DNA of 64,000 nt from Nissabacter sp. SGAir0207 (GCF_005491205.1 NZ_CP028035.1:558001-622000), one strand, 5' to 3'; counted from the first letter of the stretch, positions 49,811-59,570 are shown. Program-made: numbers and translations. The notes: generated by a model from the letters alone, not told the origin.

Positions 49811-52800
49811 ATGAATAATAATATTTCAGCGATGCTGAGCCAGCATCAACGTGACGCACTGCTCTCTTATTATATTGGGCAATATGTACCAAATAGTAGC
49901 AATCAGTATTTAAAGGATAATATTAAATCGGCAGAGGACGTTTACCAATATTTGCTGCTTGACCCACTGGTCACGAATGAAGTGCCGACCTCCTATGTCT
50001 CTTCAGGTATTGCAAGTATTCAGCAGTATATTAATAGTATGGTAATGAACGTTGAGCGAAACGTGAATACCAGTCAGCTCGATGCGGATATGGTGGAAAT
50101 CTGGTGCAACGGTGCCAGCCAGTATAATATTTGGGCCAGCGAGGTCGAGCTGGATACCTATCCAGAGAACTACATTGACCCTACCCTGCGGCAGGGGCAA
50201 ACGCAATATTTCAGGGAGTTGACTACCGATCTGAGCCAAAACGCACTCGGTGAGAACAGTGCGCAACAGGCAATAATGAGCTATCTGAATAAATTTGAAC
50301 AGGTTGCCAACCTGGATATTATCAGTGGCTATTTTGATGGCACCGATCAACTGAGCTCTGTCTACTATTTGCTGGGCCGCACTAAAATGTCGCCTTATAA
50401 ATATTACTGGCGCTCTTTTGATATGGCAAAAAATATCAACAATACGGTGCTCTCTGATGCATGGAGTGAATGGAAATCGATCAACGTTGCCTTTAACACA
50501 GAGGCGCTGGTGGGCACGATTCGTCCGGTGTTTCTAAATAACCGCCTCTATTTATTCTGGTTTGAAATGATCAAAGATGGCCAGACGACAGAGAGCCAGG
50601 AGAGTAGCACGTTTACCATCAACGCCTGGTGCGCATACTATGATCTGAGCGAAAAGTGGAGTGCGCCAATACTTCTTACTAGTGTTGATAAAGACGTGAC
50701 AGCCGGGAATATTAGTGAGTTGATTGAATCACTGAAAAATGGCGATGCTCCTTCGACGGTCGTTGTCAATTGTATGCCGGAAGATGCCAGTAAACAGCCC
50801 TATATAGCACTGTCGTTGTATAGTAAAAATGATTCATTAACAGAAGGTTATGCTTTTTTCTCAGTAAAACTCGATTACTGGATGAATGTTGTTAGCATTG
50901 GTATGCCTGATCTGATGCCACTATATAGTAGATTTGATGGTGATAATCAGAAAGCGGTACAGCATATTTTTAGTCTTAATCAGAAGTATAATGTTTCGTG
51001 TACGAAACTGAGTTCCAAGGAGTGTAATCTGTTACTTGGCTTGATACCATCGTTGAATAGTAGCAATGTCGAAATTGATGAATCTACTGGTTATGTGAAA
51101 AACATATCTACATACATTAATTTCGATAAGGCCTATCATGCGAAACTTACAGGTATGAATAGCGAAGGATATTGGGGGCGCTTCTGGTTTAAGGACTACC
51201 CTGAGTTTCCTGCTACAGGATGTGATCAACGTGTAGGGTTAGTTGGTGAGAAGGGCAAAAATGACCCCATTCTATTGATTGGGTCAAAATTCAGGGCAAT
51301 GATAGAGACTATAGAACCAAATCAAGACACTGCTGTTTTTAGTGTCTTGCATGATGCAGTGCTTACATTTGATAACCCGGATGGTGATCCTGGTCATGCA
51401 TCGGTTTTTTATGGTAGTACCCTTGGGATAGGTGATTCAGGTGTAATTGAATGTAGCCGGTCAGAAAATAAGCTTTATCCTATTGACTTAAATCCAGGTA
51501 CGCCTAGATTAAAATTTTCAGATGGCTATTTCGTGGATTATCTAGAGAGTGAAAACCTTAATACAAATGCCAAGTATGAATACCAGAATACAGAGTTACG
51601 TGCTTACCAGGATGCCTGGGGTAAAGGAAGCATCATCGGCAAGATTGGCCCCTCTGCAAATTTGGCCCCCTGCACCCTTACCGGGACGGCATCAGGAAGT
51701 TTTTCTACATTAACGTACAGCTATGGTATCTATGTTGATGATGAGCATGTCGCATGGCATAGTTATTATATAGAGGTCAGCGCATTCGATAGTATTAAGT
51801 CTCCAGTGATTACTACTGGCGTGGCTACGGTTGACGGTAGCGCCATTTATCTTGACTTTACAGACAGTCAATTTAGCAATGGAACCGCAGTGAACCCCAT
51901 CCGCTTGAATACACTGTTTGCCAAGGAGTTGATTAATAAAGCCAGCATCAGTATTGACTCACTCCTGGACTGGAAAACACAGTTTACCAAAGAGCCGCCG
52001 TTATCGAAGAGCGAGGGTCAATCAGTTAGCATGGACTTTCATGGTGCCAACGGCCTCTATTTCTGGGAACTGTTCTTCCATATGTCGCATCTGGTTGCCT
52101 GGCGTTTGAATGAGGAAGGAAAGTACGAAGATGCGCAACGCTGGCTGCACTATATCTTTAACCCTGCGGCACAGGGGCGTATCAGTAATGACAGTACTAT
52201 CCCGGCCCCACCTGATTACTGGAACGTTCGCGCTTTGGTTGAACAACCTGCCGCGGAAGCACAGGGCATGGCGCTGCGACTGACAACTGATGTCGATGCG
52301 CTGGCAAAAGCGGATCCGCAACATTATCAGAAGACGATCTTTATGGCCTACCTGCGCAATCTTATTGCCGCCGGGGACAATAGTTATCGTCAGTATACAA
52401 ATGACGGACTCAGCCTGGCGCGCCTCTATTATCATCAGGCCAAAACCTTGCTTGGGCCGCGACCGGATACGCGTGTTGCCCAGTACTGGCAACCCGATAC
52501 GCTGTCGTCAATTGAAGATAAAGCCAGTGAATCACGGGCGCTGCGTCAGTATGAGTGGTCACTGCCGGAATCGACGCTGTTGTTGGCTGGCAGTGTGAGT
52601 GCGACGATGAACTCCGATGGCACCATTTTCATGGCGCCGCTTAACACCCAACTGATCGGCTACTGGGACACGATTGATGCCCGTGTGTATAACCTGCATC
52701 ATAACCTGACGCTGGAAGGGCTGCCGATGTCTGTTCCGCTGTTTGCCCAACCGGTTAATCCAACGCTGCTATTGCAGCAGGCTGCGCAGGGCGGCTCCTT

Positions 52801-54340
52801 AACCGCGACGATCAACCAGATCACCAGCAGTCTGCCACCCTATCGCTTCCGGACGATGTTGCAGAGTGCGAAAGAGGCGGCTGGAACGCTGGCACAAATG
52901 GGGCAGACGTTACTCAGCTATTGCGAACGTAAAGATGCCACGTCATTACAGGAACTGGATCAACAGCAACTGTTCAATTTGTCGAACTTCACCATTGCCC
53001 TTGAGCAAAGCGCAATGGATGCGTTGGACGCCGAAAGGGAAGCGCTGTATGCCAGTCGCACCAGTGCGATCAACCGTTACAACCATTTCAACCATCTGTT
53101 TGTAAGAGGGGTAACTGGCGGTGAAGCGGCGGCAATGGCATTGCAGACATCTGCCAGTATTCTGGCGATGACGGCAGCACCGTTCTATGCCGCGGGTATG
53201 ATCTCGAAAACCATTCCCAATATTTTCGGTTTTGCCTGCGGGGGGCAGGAGATTGGTGCGCCGGTCCTTGGTGCCGGGGTTGCTCTGCAGATGAGTAGCG
53301 ATGTGTTGGCGAGTAGCGCGCAACAAATCCAGACATCTGAAGGGTATAAACGCCGCAGTGAAGAGTGGGAGATCCAGAGTCAGCAGGCGCAGGACGAAAT
53401 CAGCGTGATTGATCGCCAGTTGGACGCCCTGGCTGTTCGCCGACAGGCGGCGAACACATCGCTGAAACTGGCGCAGGCACAGCAGAAAAACCTGAGTAAT
53501 ACGCTGAATTTCCTGTCCAGTCGCTTTACGCGTGCCGAGCTCTATTCCTGGCTCTGCGGGCAGATTTCGGCCCTCTATTATCAGGCTTATGATGCGGTTC
53601 TTGCACTGTGCATGACCACAGAAGCGTGCTGGCAGTATGAAATGGGCGATATAACGACACGCTTCATTCAGACAAACGCCTGGAATGACAGCTACCGTGG
53701 GTTACTGGTCGGCGAAACCCTGCAACTGAATCTTCACCAGATGGAGTCTGCATGGCTGGGCCGCAATACGCGCCGGCTGGAATTAACCAAAACCGTCTCG
53801 CTGAAATCATTGATGGCTGACGACAATGCCTGGTCGCAATTTATCAGTACCGGTAAGATCGATTTTAATCTTAATGAGGCGCTGTATGATGCTGATTATC
53901 CTGGCCATTATCTACGCCAAATCAAAGCGTTGTCGGTAACCTTACCTGCACTGATCGCACCTTATCAGGATATTTGCATGATGCTAACGCAAACCGGCAG
54001 CAGCGTATTGTTGAAGCCAGATGTGGAGGGCGTTAAATACCTGGTTGATCCGAAGAAAGGATCGTCGGCGAATGTGCTGAAAAATCCACGTGCCAGCCAG
54101 CAGATTGCCGTCTCTTCTGGTCTCAACGATGCGGGCGTCTTTGAGCTTAATTTCGGTGATGAACGTTACCTGCCTTTTGAAGGCACCGGTGCCGTATCAA
54201 GCTGGCAAATTATGTTCCCGAACGCAACGTCTGCGAAGCAGAAGGCGCTGCTTGAGAGCCTGAACGATGTGATTATTCAGGTTCATTACACGGCAAAAAA
54301 TGGCGGGGAGAATTTTTCACACTCTGTAATGGGGTTATGA
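49811..54340 (+). CDS. tcaB: Tc toxin TcA subunit, C-terminal pore-forming half
   Basis: A 1509-residue TcaB/TccB-type protein. It contains a neuraminidase-like region (SEWKSINVAFNTEALVGTIRPVFLNNRLYLFWFEM, about 220-255), an ABC-type receptor-binding section that is AT-rich, and a conserved central block (FHGANGLYFWELFFHMSHLVAWRLNEEGKYEDAQRWLHYIFNPA). The channel part follows: long helices, a hydrophobic tip (GGEAAAMALQTSASILAMTAAPFYAAGM, about 1100-1125) and the coiled SEEWEIQSQQAQDEI segment. The C-terminus is the TcB-docking domain (FNLNEALYDADYPGHYLRQIKALSVTLPALIAPYQD). With TcaA it would form the pentameric pore that injects the payload. Downstream is a strong terminator. Confidence 0.93.
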   Translation: MNNNISAMLSQHQRDALLSYYIGQYVPNSSNQYLKDNIKSAEDVYQYLLLDPLVTNEVPTSYVSSGIASIQQYINSMVMNVERNVNTSQLDADMVEIWCNGASQYNIWASEVELDTYPENYIDPTLRQGQTQYFRELTTDLSQNALGENSAQQAIMSYLNKFEQVANLDIISGYFDGTDQLSSVYYLLGRTKMSPYKYYWRSFDMAKNINNTVLSDAWSEWKSINVAFNTEALVGTIRPVFLNNRLYLFWFEMIKDGQTTESQESSTFTINAWCAYYDLSEKWSAPILLTSVDKDVTAGNISELIESLKNGDAPSTVVVNCMPEDASKQPYIALSLYSKNDSLTEGYAFFSVKLDYWMNVVSIGMPDLMPLYSRFDGDNQKAVQHIFSLNQKYNVSCTKLSSKECNLLLGLIPSLNSSNVEIDESTGYVKNISTYINFDKAYHAKLTGMNSEGYWGRFWFKDYPEFPATGCDQRVGLVGEKGKNDPILLIGSKFRAMIETIEPNQDTAVFSVLHDAVLTFDNPDGDPGHASVFYGSTLGIGDSGVIECSRSENKLYPIDLNPGTPRLKFSDGYFVDYLESENLNTNAKYEYQNTELRAYQDAWGKGSIIGKIGPSANLAPCTLTGTASGSFSTLTYSYGIYVDDEHVAWHSYYIEVSAFDSIKSPVITTGVATVDGSAIYLDFTDSQFSNGTAVNPIRLNTLFAKELINKASISIDSLLDWKTQFTKEPPLSKSEGQSVSMDFHGANGLYFWELFFHMSHLVAWRLNEEGKYEDAQRWLHYIFNPAAQGRISNDSTIPAPPDYWNVRALVEQPAAEAQGMALRLTTDVDALAKADPQHYQKTIFMAYLRNLIAAGDNSYRQYTNDGLSLARLYYHQAKTLLGPRPDTRVAQYWQPDTLSSIEDKASESRALRQYEWSLPESTLLLAGSVSATMNSDGTIFMAPLNTQLIGYWDTIDARVYNLHHNLTLEGLPMSVPLFAQPVNPTLLLQQAAQGGSLTATINQITSSLPPYRFRTMLQSAKEAAGTLAQMGQTLLSYCERKDATSLQELDQQQLFNLSNFTIALEQSAMDALDAEREALYASRTSAINRYNHFNHLFVRGVTGGEAAAMALQTSASILAMTAAPFYAAGMISKTIPNIFGFACGGQEIGAPVLGAGVALQMSSDVLASSAQQIQTSEGYKRRSEEWEIQSQQAQDEISVIDRQLDALAVRRQAANTSLKLAQAQQKNLSNTLNFLSSRFTRAELYSWLCGQISALYYQAYDAVLALCMTTEACWQYEMGDITTRFIQTNAWNDSYRGLLVGETLQLNLHQMESAWLGRNTRRLELTKTVSLKSLMADDNAWSQFISTGKIDFNLNEALYDADYPGHYLRQIKALSVTLPALIAPYQDICMMLTQTGSSVLLKPDVEGVKYLVDPKKGSSANVLKNPRASQQIAVSSGLNDAGVFELNFGDERYLPFEGTGAVSSWQIMFPNATSAKQKALLESLNDVIIQVHYTAKNGGENFSHSVMGL

Positions 54341-54368
54341 GCATCTGAAAATAGTTAACTAACTGATA

Positions 54369-54402
54369 ATGCCAGTCAGTGAAATCACTGACTGGCAGTT
54401 TT
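54369..54402 (+). terminator. Terminator of tcaAB
   Basis: A 13-bp perfect stem (TGCCAGTCAGTGA left arm) with a two-base loop, then GTTTTATCGGTTTT. Confidence 0.88.
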
Positions 54403-54588
54403 ATCGGTTTTAAATGGCATTACCTCTCCTGAATAATTAACGGTAAATTTATTTTTATTCTGAAGATAATCAATAAATACGCGCACTGAAAACCGTCACT
54501 CTCTCTTTTTCTCAGATTTTTTGTCATCAAAGACGAATTTACCCCCTGCGTGTTATTTATTGAGGATTCTGTAATTCATGAGGAATTT

Positions 54589-57420
54589 ATGACTCACTCT
54601 TTATTTACTCAAACGCCCACACTTACCGTGAAAGATAATCGCGGTATAACCATACGCACGCTGAACTGGAACCGAAATCAGGCAGGGCAGCCTCTTACGC
54701 TGCTGGTCAGCCGCACATCGGTTAACCATGGCGGTCTTTGCATGACAGCCTGCGATGCGCGACTGTTTCAACATGGCCAGGTGAATCTCTCCACGACCCG
54801 CTCTCTTGCCAGCCAAGTACTGCGTCGTGAGAGCGCCGACAGCGGTCAGGATATTATGCTATATGACGCTGCCGGGCACCTGGCCTGGGCCCAAAACCCG
54901 GCAGGCACGGTGACGCTGTGGGCCTATGATGAACTGGGCAGGCCACTTACCCGCAGGCTGCAAACACAGGGGGCACCCACGGCGACGACCGCCGCGATTC
55001 TGGTGTATGGAGAGAATGACGCGGTCACGCCTTTCCCTGAAAAAGATAATCTGCGCGGATGCTGTGTACGGCGTTACGACGAAGGGGGGCTACTGACGAC
55101 CAACCGTGTTGCGCTCAGCGGGACGCCTTCGTCGTCGTCAGTGACCTTTCTTACCGATGCAGAACAGCTACCAGACTGGCCGACAGATTCGGCCCAGCGC
55201 AATGCCCTACTGGAAACTGACGCGTTTACGACCGTGGTACAGGCGGATGCGATGGGGCATCCTCTCGCGGAGACTTCTGGCTCGGGTCATATTGTCACGA
55301 CCCGCTATGACGTCAGTGGTATGTCGGTGTCACAGTACGTACGGCTTCAGGGTGATGAACAAACCACGCCATTGCTGCTTAACCAAACACGAAATGCAGC
55401 GGGGCAGGTACTGACAGACGTCGCCGGCAATGGGGTGACGACAACCTATAGCTATGACACGAAGACGCAGCGTTTGAGTACGATATCGGCAGCACGTCAT
55501 GGCGATGGGGAGGTTGTGCAGGCGCAGGAGTATAGCTGGGACCCGGTCGGAAATCTTACGGCGATCGCGGATGGCAACATCAGCACAGCCTGGTATCGCA
55601 ACCAGATGACGAATGGAACCCGGTTATACACCTATGATGCGCTTTACCAACTGATCACGGCTACCGGGCGGGAAAACAGTTCGCATGGCGCACAGGGCAG
55701 TGGCCTGCCACCCATGATGGGTCTGGATAATAATCAGTATGTAAACTATTCACGTCGTTACACCTACGACAGCGGTGGCAACCTGATCGCGCTGACTCAC
55801 AATGGGGTGACGAATACCACCCTGAATATGGTGACAGACAACGCTTCCAATCAAAGTATCCGACAAAACAGCGCGAATACTCTGACGCCGGAGACGGTGG
55901 ACTGGGACAGTTGGTTTACTGCCGGCGGGCAACTGAAAAATCTACACACCGAAGGCGAGTCGGAGCAACTGAGCTGGGATGCCAATAACTGCTTACAAGC
56001 GGTGACGCTGGTGCAACGCAGCAGCACCGACTCAAGGCAGAACGATCGGGAAATCTACCAGTACCGGGATGGTATACGGTTACGTAAGCAGATGCGGACG
56101 CTAACCAACAAAACCACCGGGCTATGGACGATTAACGAGGTTCGCTATCTGCCCGGACTGGAGATATGCAATACATGGCAAGAGAACGAAGGCGTCGCAG
56201 ATTCACCCATTGAACAACGGGATGTTTTAACGACGCAGGCCGGGCGGGCGGCTATTCGGGTACTGTTCTGGCATCGTGGAAAGCCAGCGAGCATCGCTAA
56301 TGGCCAGATTCGCTACAGCATTGACGATAACATTGGCTCATCGCACCTGGAGCTGGATGGTGACGGGCTTATTATCAGCCGTGAAGAGTATTACCCCTTT
56401 GGCGGGACCGCTGTATGGGCAGGCCGTAACCAGACGGAAGCGGATTACAAGACCGTGCGTTACTCGGGGAAAGAACGGGATGGCACGGGGCTGTACTACT
56501 ATGGTTATCGTTACTATGCGCCGTGGTTATGTCGATGGACGGCAGCAGATCCTGGCCGCGAGGTGGATGGCTTAAACCTCTACCGAATGGTAAGGAATAA
56601 TCCACTGACGCTGCGTGATAATGACGGCAGAAATCCTGATGACCCGCTTTACGTGGAGTTGAAGAATCGGTTGCCCCACGCTATCGACATTGCGAAAGAA
56701 ATGATTAATGGTGCAATGTCGGCGCTTGAACCACAGAAAAAATCAACTTTTTCCAAAAAGAAAACTCCTGATTCATCAAAAGAGCTGGTAAGGGATTTTA
56801 TCGGTGATGATTCGGATGAAACCATCAATCATCTTAGAAATAAATTAAGTTCAATTAAAATACTGGTTAATAAACTGACACCTGAACATTTTAAAATTTA
56901 TGAAGTCATTCCTGGAGTACCTAACGCAACAGCTTGTGTCACGACTTGGGATGGAGCATGTTATCGCAAGGGTAAACCGTTTATCATCAAATTTTCATAC
57001 ACGGAAGCAAAGTTTACTCATGTGGTTGGTATAGGTGCAGCCATTATTCATGAGGCAAGTCATCTTGCTGTTAATACTGAGGATCATGCATATCCTACAC
57101 ACCTTATGTCATATCAGGATGTGAAACATAACCAACTAGCCCCGCTTCACGAACTTGCTCGGCAAAATCCTGAAAAGGCTTTGGATAATGCAGAATCATT
57201 ATCGACATTAACTTTGCTCCTTCACGCTTCATCGCATAGTAGTGTAAATTATATTAATTTTTTTGAAAAGTATGTGGAAACTAAAAAAAATGGGGCACCA
57301 GAGACACAGTTTGATATATTGCCTAATTATAAAGGAGAAGAACCGCAACGCCAGCCACGGCCACAGCCACAAGCTTCAGGCTCTGGGATTGTAGGAAAGA
57401 ATGGGCGGGTATACATCTGA
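54589..57420 (+). CDS. tccC: Tc toxin TcC subunit 3 with HExxH metalloprotease-like payload
   Basis: A 943-residue TcC. The ATG at 54589 (MTHSLFTQTPTLTVKDNRG, with AGGAAT upstream) aligns with the starts of the other two TcCs, so the longer frame is rejected. The shell (1-680) is clearly homologous but diverged from the duplicated pair, and ends in DPGREVDGLNLYRMVRNNPLTLRDNDG. The payload (681-943) contains IIHEASHLAVNTEDHAY: H821, E822 and H825 form HExxH, and D832 sits where aspzincin (M35-type) proteases have their third zinc ligand; ALDNAESLS downstream fits the same family. It is very AT-rich compared with the shell. It ends with a Pro-rich tail. Confidence 0.92.
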   Translation: MTHSLFTQTPTLTVKDNRGITIRTLNWNRNQAGQPLTLLVSRTSVNHGGLCMTACDARLFQHGQVNLSTTRSLASQVLRRESADSGQDIMLYDAAGHLAWAQNPAGTVTLWAYDELGRPLTRRLQTQGAPTATTAAILVYGENDAVTPFPEKDNLRGCCVRRYDEGGLLTTNRVALSGTPSSSSVTFLTDAEQLPDWPTDSAQRNALLETDAFTTVVQADAMGHPLAETSGSGHIVTTRYDVSGMSVSQYVRLQGDEQTTPLLLNQTRNAAGQVLTDVAGNGVTTTYSYDTKTQRLSTISAARHGDGEVVQAQEYSWDPVGNLTAIADGNISTAWYRNQMTNGTRLYTYDALYQLITATGRENSSHGAQGSGLPPMMGLDNNQYVNYSRRYTYDSGGNLIALTHNGVTNTTLNMVTDNASNQSIRQNSANTLTPETVDWDSWFTAGGQLKNLHTEGESEQLSWDANNCLQAVTLVQRSSTDSRQNDREIYQYRDGIRLRKQMRTLTNKTTGLWTINEVRYLPGLEICNTWQENEGVADSPIEQRDVLTTQAGRAAIRVLFWHRGKPASIANGQIRYSIDDNIGSSHLELDGDGLIISREEYYPFGGTAVWAGRNQTEADYKTVRYSGKERDGTGLYYYGYRYYAPWLCRWTAADPGREVDGLNLYRMVRNNPLTLRDNDGRNPDDPLYVELKNRLPHAIDIAKEMINGAMSALEPQKKSTFSKKKTPDSSKELVRDFIGDDSDETINHLRNKLSSIKILVNKLTPEHFKIYEVIPGVPNATACVTTWDGACYRKGKPFIIKFSYTEAKFTHVVGIGAAIIHEASHLAVNTEDHAYPTHLMSYQDVKHNQLAPLHELARQNPEKALDNAESLSTLTLLLHASSHSSVNYINFFEKYVETKKNGAPETQFDILPNYKGEEPQRQPRPQPQASGSGIVGKNGRVYI

Positions 57421-57739
57421 AATTTATAAACGGCTTTGTATTCTATAACATATAGCGTCAATGCATAACGATGGCGGCCCAGAGAGGCCGCCATAACTGA
57501 AAAAAGTTAACTAAATGCCAGGGATGTCCATAACAGAGGGCAGGGCGTCTGGCGGCATCATAAAATACTTCTCTCAAAGGGAAGATGTCTCTATTTATGA
57601 CTCGATAAAATGGGGTGAGTTTTTTTCGCGGAGTTTCAACTGGCAAGATGAAATCTTCGGCTTTGTTAAAAAATGTAAGCCGAAGATTTCGTAACAATGT
57701 CTACATTATGACTTGTGACATTCATGTGGAACTTAATAT
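57421..57739. other. Region between tccC3 and the convergent endolysin gene
   Basis: A 319-bp stretch with a 9-bp ATGGCGGCC/GGCCGCCAT hairpin at 57471-57494 (no U-tract), probably a weak bidirectional stop. A 79-codon minus frame (57458-57697) is open but has no recognisable product. Confidence 0.5.
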
Positions 57740-58129
57740 TCAAAGCGGATAGTCCCGCCACGGGAGTTGAAAGTGTGCTCCATCTTTGAATGTTTTCCAA
57801 TCTCCTCCCCACTCTATAGGAAGTTTGGTAATGACAGACGCTTTTTTGAATGCATCAGCAATCATCTCATAATAGGCAAAGTCCCAGCTACCTGAAGCGT
57901 CAGGATAGGCGAAAACATCAATAGCGTGACCAGAGAGGTGGCGGCTATTAAGCGTTTGTGACTTTCCCTGTTTGACGAGCAACTTTTGTTGTTCAATTGT
58001 CCGTAATCCTTCTGTAATGCAAAAGTCAACCGTGCTCAATTTCAGTGCCTGATGAGCAAGGGTGCCAAGATCGTTATGCACACCTACCAGATTATTCTTG
58101 CTGCGTTCGCTAAATATAAAATCACTCAT
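57740..58129 (-). CDS. M15-family L-Ala-D-Glu endopeptidase (phage-type endolysin)
   Basis: A 129-residue peptidoglycan hydrolase of the peptidase M15 family, like phage endolysins, Serratia ChiX and Yersinia ElyY. Zinc-binding motif SRHLSGHAIDVFAYPD supplies His and Asp, and EWGGDWKTFKDGAHFQLPW supplies the last His. There is no signal peptide, so it needs a holin to reach the periplasm; the holin-like gene overlaps it upstream by 8 nt, a typical lysis-cassette arrangement. Next to the Tc genes this suggests a release system for the toxin. It is convergent with tccC3. Confidence 0.9.
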   Translation of the reverse strand: MSDFIFSERSKNNLVGVHNDLGTLAHQALKLSTVDFCITEGLRTIEQQKLLVKQGKSQTLNSRHLSGHAIDVFAYPDASGSWDFAYYEMIADAFKKASVITKLPIEWGGDWKTFKDGAHFQLPWRDYPL

Positions 58130-58493
58130 CTCGATTACCCCTTTTAATAAAAAAATCTAAAAGTGACATTTTCTTGGCTGGTTTTATACATAAAAACATT
58201 AACAGTCGAACGGAAGCAACGGACGAGATCGTAGCACCAATCGATAAAGGGATTGCTGCCTCTACCACAAAAATGTTTACAATCCAATGGCTTACTATTG
58301 TTGTGGTAAATTCCGCTGATAAAATCCCAATGAAGAATGATGCTATAAAAAGTATTGTTCTTATATATATATTGAAATCATCAGCAGAGGTTACGAATAT
58401 CATGCTACCCACGACTGCACCCAATATAACATCGGGTTCAGAAGAAGATACGGAACCCAATAATGTATTTAGTATTAATATAACGTCCTCCAT
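58122..58493 (-). CDS. Holin-like small membrane protein
   Basis: A 123-residue protein from the ATG at 58493; a TTG at 58520 would add nine residues. It has three to four hydrophobic segments (PDVILGAVVGSMIFV, IRTILFIASFFIGILSA, HWIVNIFVVEAAIPLSIGA, SVRLLMFLCI) and a short basic, charged tail (KKMSLLDFFIKRGNRDE). This layout, size and 8-nt overlap with the M15 endolysin gene indicate a holin, which would form the lesion that lets the endolysin out. The specific holin family is not recognised. It is divergent from the LysR gene, which could control it. Confidence 0.75.
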   Translation of the reverse strand: MEDVILILNTLLGSVSSSEPDVILGAVVGSMIFVTSADDFNIYIRTILFIASFFIGILSAEFTTTIVSHWIVNIFVVEAAIPLSIGATISSVASVRLLMFLCIKPAKKMSLLDFFIKRGNRDE

Positions 58494-58663
58494 ATTTTCT
58501 TCAGTGCACTGATATCTCAAATGCTGATGTTAACACACCAGACATTTCCCACGTCAGGTATATTAAATGAGAGAAAGAGTGATCGTTAACTAAAAAATAG
58601 AAATAAATAGATTAAAAAATGACAAGATACAGATCGGTTTTTTTGTTTCAATGCTATTGTAAA

Positions 58664-58692
58664 TTGACAATGTTTTAAATGTATACTTTTAT
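58664..58692 (+). promoter_or_regulatory. Candidate promoter of the LysR gene
   Basis: TTGACA (58664-58669), 17-bp spacer, TTTTAT (58687-58692): a perfect -35, a moderate -10 and correct spacing, 27 bp before the GTG start. Confidence 0.55.
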
Positions 58693-58718
58693 GTGTTAAT
58701 TAACAAGGTGCATGTCAA

Positions 58719-59570
58719 GTGAATATGTTAATATCAAAACAGATGAAGTATTTTATTACGACAGTTCAAGAGAGAAGTTTTACGCGAGCCGCGGAAAAGC
58801 TTTATATTACCCGTTCTCCTCTAACAAAAATAATCAGTGAAATGGAAGAGATATTGGGTCAGAAATTATTTCTGCGCAAATATAACGATCTGGAACCAAC
58901 GCCATTTGCGCTTGAGTTGTTTTCAAAGATTCATTCCACTTACAATTATCTACTGGGTGTCGAAGAGTTTATCTTTAATAATCAAAATATCCCGGAAAAA
59001 TTCAAGTTTGATTACAGTATTCCACAGTATATTTTTGAGCATATCTCTGCTGCAGTCAGCTTTGAGTTTCCCGGCGCCTTATGTATCAGAGAGCATCTTG
59101 CAACTCAACAATCTGAGATTGTTAATAACTTGCAAAATGATATCATCATTTCACACCGTCAGTTCAAAATATTCCCCTCTATTCAAGAAGAAAAGTGGCA
59201 GCATGATGGTTTTGTATTTGTTCGGAACAACAGTATGACGACGAAAGGACAACCCTCTCATCTGTTAATTTACAAAGATAAGTTCACCCATATGATAAAA
59301 TCGAGTTTTTTATATTATTTCCAAAATGAATATGCCGTCACTGATTTAGTGGAGCATGACTTTGATATCACAAAACTTCTCTACTATATTAAAACAGGAA
59401 GATATCATTCAGTGATGTCTTTAAAAATGGCTTCCGCTTACCGAGGCATGGGGATTCGTTATGAACCCGCTGTTAACATTCCTCGGAATGTTTATATCTA
59501 CTTCCAAAAAGATGGGCCTTCCAGACAGAAAATAGAAATGCTCAAGTACATAATCAATATGTATTTGTGA
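58719..59570 (+). CDS. LysR-family regulator, SpvR/TcaR2-like
   Basis: A 283-residue LysR protein. The GTG at 58719 has AAGG at a workable distance; an ATG two codons on is the alternative. The HTH region (LISKQMKYFITTVQERSFTRAAEKLYITRSPLTKIISEMEEILGQKLFLRK) is close to SpvR of the Salmonella virulence plasmid, whose target gene encodes SpvB, the namesake of the TcB N-terminal domain. The effector domain is divergent and short. Yersinia Tc islands carry a LysR activator, TcaR2, so this is the likely regulator of the toxin and of the divergent lysis genes. Base composition is very AT-rich. Confidence 0.85.
   Translation: MNMLISKQMKYFITTVQERSFTRAAEKLYITRSPLTKIISEMEEILGQKLFLRKYNDLEPTPFALELFSKIHSTYNYLLGVEEFIFNNQNIPEKFKFDYSIPQYIFEHISAAVSFEFPGALCIREHLATQQSEIVNNLQNDIIISHRQFKIFPSIQEEKWQHDGFVFVRNNSMTTKGQPSHLLIYKDKFTHMIKSSFLYYFQNEYAVTDLVEHDFDITKLLYYIKTGRYHSVMSLKMASAYRGMGIRYEPAVNIPRNVYIYFQKDGPSRQKIEMLKYIINMYL

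Noticed and set aside
57458..57697. 79-codon minus-strand frame downstream of the endolysin gene
   Set aside because: No similarity noticed, overlaps a hairpin, no clear ribosome-binding site; cannot be excluded as a gene remnant.
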